Shown here: positions 62,758 through 64,000 of the stretch, piece by piece
Position numbering within the stretch: position 1 is the first letter of the stretch
Layout: the number at the start of each line of letters is the position of its first letter
Assembly: GCF_000224785.1 (NCBI RefSeq)
Contig: NZ_AGAV01000006.1
Coordinates: 20,354 to 84,353, forward strand
Length of the DNA: 64,000 bases
Source of the DNA: Lentibacillus jeotgali
GTDB taxonomy: Bacteria > Bacillota > Bacilli > Bacillales > Amphibacillaceae
Direction of reading: 5' to 3'
Program-made: the position numbers and the translations under genes
The notes under the pieces: generated by a model
The model's input: the letters and a program-made list of their open reading frames with translations, nothing else
The model's database searches: none
Told to the model about the DNA's origin: nothing

Positions 62758-63058
62758 ATGAGAACATCTCCTAATTTTAAAATTCTCTCGATATAATGTT
62801 CCACACTTACCGATTATTATAACTTGCCTTGGTCAGTAACTGGATGTGAACATGAGTAACGATTTCAATAATACGATAGGGCGCCTACCTTGAATAAGAT
62901 AGAAGTCTCAATAGAATTGGGTTACTGATTTTGTGACAATTGGTTTTAAGCAATAGGGCAGGGATAGTTGAAGAATTCACACATAGACATCAAGTATTGC
63001 TTTCTTTATTATCTCATCAGTCTTTTTTAGAGTAAGGCTCTTAAACTGAGGTGTGGAT
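62758..63058. other. intergenic region with repeat copy 11
   Basis: Apart from the repeat at 62870-62898 I see no gene, terminator or clear promoter. bdhA must be transcribed leftward from the first part. Confidence 0.4.
62870..62898 (+). repeat. 29-bp repeat, copy 11
   Basis: AATACGAT, AGGGCGC, CTACCTT (variable), GAATAAG. Last copy seen; the IS begins about 300 bases later. Confidence 0.75.
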
Positions 63059-63151
63059 ATGAAAATAGGCATAATAATGTTTTTTGTCGGCTCAGTAATG
63101 CTTATGGTAGGTGTATATTTATCTATACATTGGATCACTAGCGTTGCATAA
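63059..63151 (+). CDS. 30-residue membrane peptide
   Basis: ATG 63059 five bases after GAGGTG. MKIGIIMFFVGSVMLMVGVY then LSIHWITSVA: one membrane helix with almost no soluble part. Too short to assign; supported by ribosome site and composition only. Confidence 0.5.
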   Translation: MKIGIIMFFVGSVMLMVGVYLSIHWITSVA

Positions 63152-63272
63152 ATAATAAAAGAAAATTGATAATCTTGTTAATTATCCAAAATATAGGTTT
63201 CTGGGTATAAAAAAATCCTTTATAATGGAATTGGTGGTTGTTGTCCAAATCCAATATAAAGGAACTCAGAAT

Positions 63273-64000
63273 ATGGACAATCATACACTATTATCATCAT
63301 TTGGTAAATGGGTTGCACCCATTAATATTGAAAAACTTACAGAACAAATTATGCAAACCGGGCAAGATCGCTATACGAAAAAGTTTACGACTTATTCGTA
63401 CATCAAATTGTTATTACTGTCCCACCTGGAAGAGGTGGAAAGCTTACATGCGATGAGTGATACACTTTTTGATGACGACGTTCAACAGGAATTGGGACTG
63501 GGTTCAATTAGTGTTTCCCAATTGTCACGAAAACATCGTACTGTGGATCCCAATTTGTTGGCAGCCATCTTTTATCAATTAGTTGATCAGATACGTCATT
63601 CTCAACCAGGTCGAACAGTTATGCCCGTGAAAATCATTGATTCGAGCACAATACCATTAAACCTGACGAATCACCCATGGGCTACCTTTCGTAAAACGAA
63701 AGGCGGCGTCAAACTGCACTTGCGGTTGGTATTCATGGAAAATGGTTCTTCCTATCCGGAATACGCCAACATCACGACGGCCAACGAACACGATCGTAAC
63801 CAATTAGAAGTGTTGGTGGATGACAAGGAAGCAACCTACGTATTTGATCGTGGTTACATAGATTATGAGCGTTTTGACCGCATGACGGACGACGGTTATT
63901 TCTTCGTCTCCCGGTTGAAGAAAAACTCGATTACACGGACGATCAAGGCCTTTGAGGTGGAACAGGATTCCACGATCGTTACGGATCAAATGGTAGCTGT
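63273..64000 (+). CDS. IS4-family transposase, cut by the window end
   Basis: Frame open from ATG 63273 (AAAGGAAC upstream) to the last base, at least 242 residues. The N-terminal DUF4372-like region (VSQLSRKHRTVDPNLLAAIF) leads to the DDE core: first Asp in IIDSSTIPLNL, second in YVFDRGYIDYERFD. A bacillal IS4/IS231-like element. It bounds the repeat-rich stretch on the right. The left terminal inverted repeat could not be fixed; the sequence from about 63190 has no other role visible. Confidence 0.85.
   Translation, partial: MDNHTLLSSFGKWVAPINIEKLTEQIMQTGQDRYTKKFTTYSYIKLLLLSHLEEVESLHAMSDTLFDDDVQQELGLGSISVSQLSRKHRTVDPNLLAAIFYQLVDQIRHSQPGRTVMPVKIIDSSTIPLNLTNHPWATFRKTKGGVKLHLRLVFMENGSSYPEYANITTANEHDRNQLEVLVDDKEATYVFDRGYIDYERFDRMTDDGYFFVSRLKKNSITRTIKAFEVEQDSTIVTDQMVA

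Noticed and set aside
54431..62898. Reading the 29-bp repeats as integron attC sites or as a CRISPR array
   Set aside because: No attC R'/R'' core triplets or integrase gene were seen, and spacing is irregular (gene-sized), unlike CRISPR spacers.
63238..63456. 72-codon frame at the left of the right-hand IS
   Set aside because: It is out of frame with the transposase, which begins at ATG 63273 and shows DDE motifs.

Overview
The window reads as a low-GC Gram-positive, endospore-forming member of the Bacillaceae (halophile or alkaliphile type, in the style of Oceanobacillus, Virgibacillus or Lentibacillus). The signs are strong AGGAGG-type ribosome sites, many GTG/TTG starts, sigma-A promoters, two perfect CcpA cre boxes, a CwlC-like sporulation amidase, and a CitS/DcuS-type two-component system. 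No rRNA, tRNA, CRISPR array or complete phage was seen.

Positions 1-42170 form one very long catabolic region for CoA-activated carboxylic acids. Block A (1-8024) holds a CoA-transferase subunit (cut by the window start), 3-hydroxyacyl-CoA dehydrogenase, enoyl-CoA hydratase, acyl-CoA dehydrogenase (ACAD) and thiolase, then an IclR regulator, a sigma-54 enhancer-binding protein and a ketopantoate-reductase-like gene. Block B (8025-14869) starts with a clear sigma-54 control region (three 14-bp dyads, a cre box and a GG-N10-GC promoter). It continues with ACAD, a short-chain dehydrogenase (SDR), a fused TRAP permease, a TAXI receptor and an acyl-CoA ligase. A decayed insertion sequence (14872-16440, 4-bp target repeat) separates it from block C (16622-26950): ETF beta and alpha, thioesterase, ligase, ACAD, FabG-like SDR, two MaoC hydratases, SDR, thiolase, a TetR regulator and a thioesterase. 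Two related palindromes there look like TetR operators. Block D (27229-39992, visibly more AT-rich) has an ACAD11-like dehydrogenase and, as a separate gene, the matching APH-type kinase. Around them are a TctABC transporter, hydratase, ligase, a ComB-like phosphatase, oxidoreductases and an MFS exporter. This resembles phosphorylation-dependent 4-hydroxyacyl-CoA catabolism. Remnants show that an ACAD-SDR gene pair was duplicated and that the two copies decayed reciprocally. A CurA-like reductase and a metallo-hydrolase (40215-42169) close the region.

Positions 42260-54006 look more like core chromosome: DUF1360 protein, sporulation amidase, a small coiled-coil protein, a nucleoside hydrolase, a ZorA/ZorB-like proton-channel pair without the usual Zorya effectors, an unknown 179-residue protein, a sensor kinase/response regulator pair with a cre-controlled dicarboxylate symporter, and a beta-hydroxyacid dehydrogenase.

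Positions 54300-63000 are an accessory stretch of small, mostly membrane or orphan genes, gene remnants, a type I toxin-antitoxin locus and a TOTE-type primase-helicase. Ten copies of a 29-bp same-orientation repeat with fixed geometry (plus one divergent copy) punctuate it, often just after a stop codon, giving a cassette-array-like layout. An IS4-type transposase runs off the right end.
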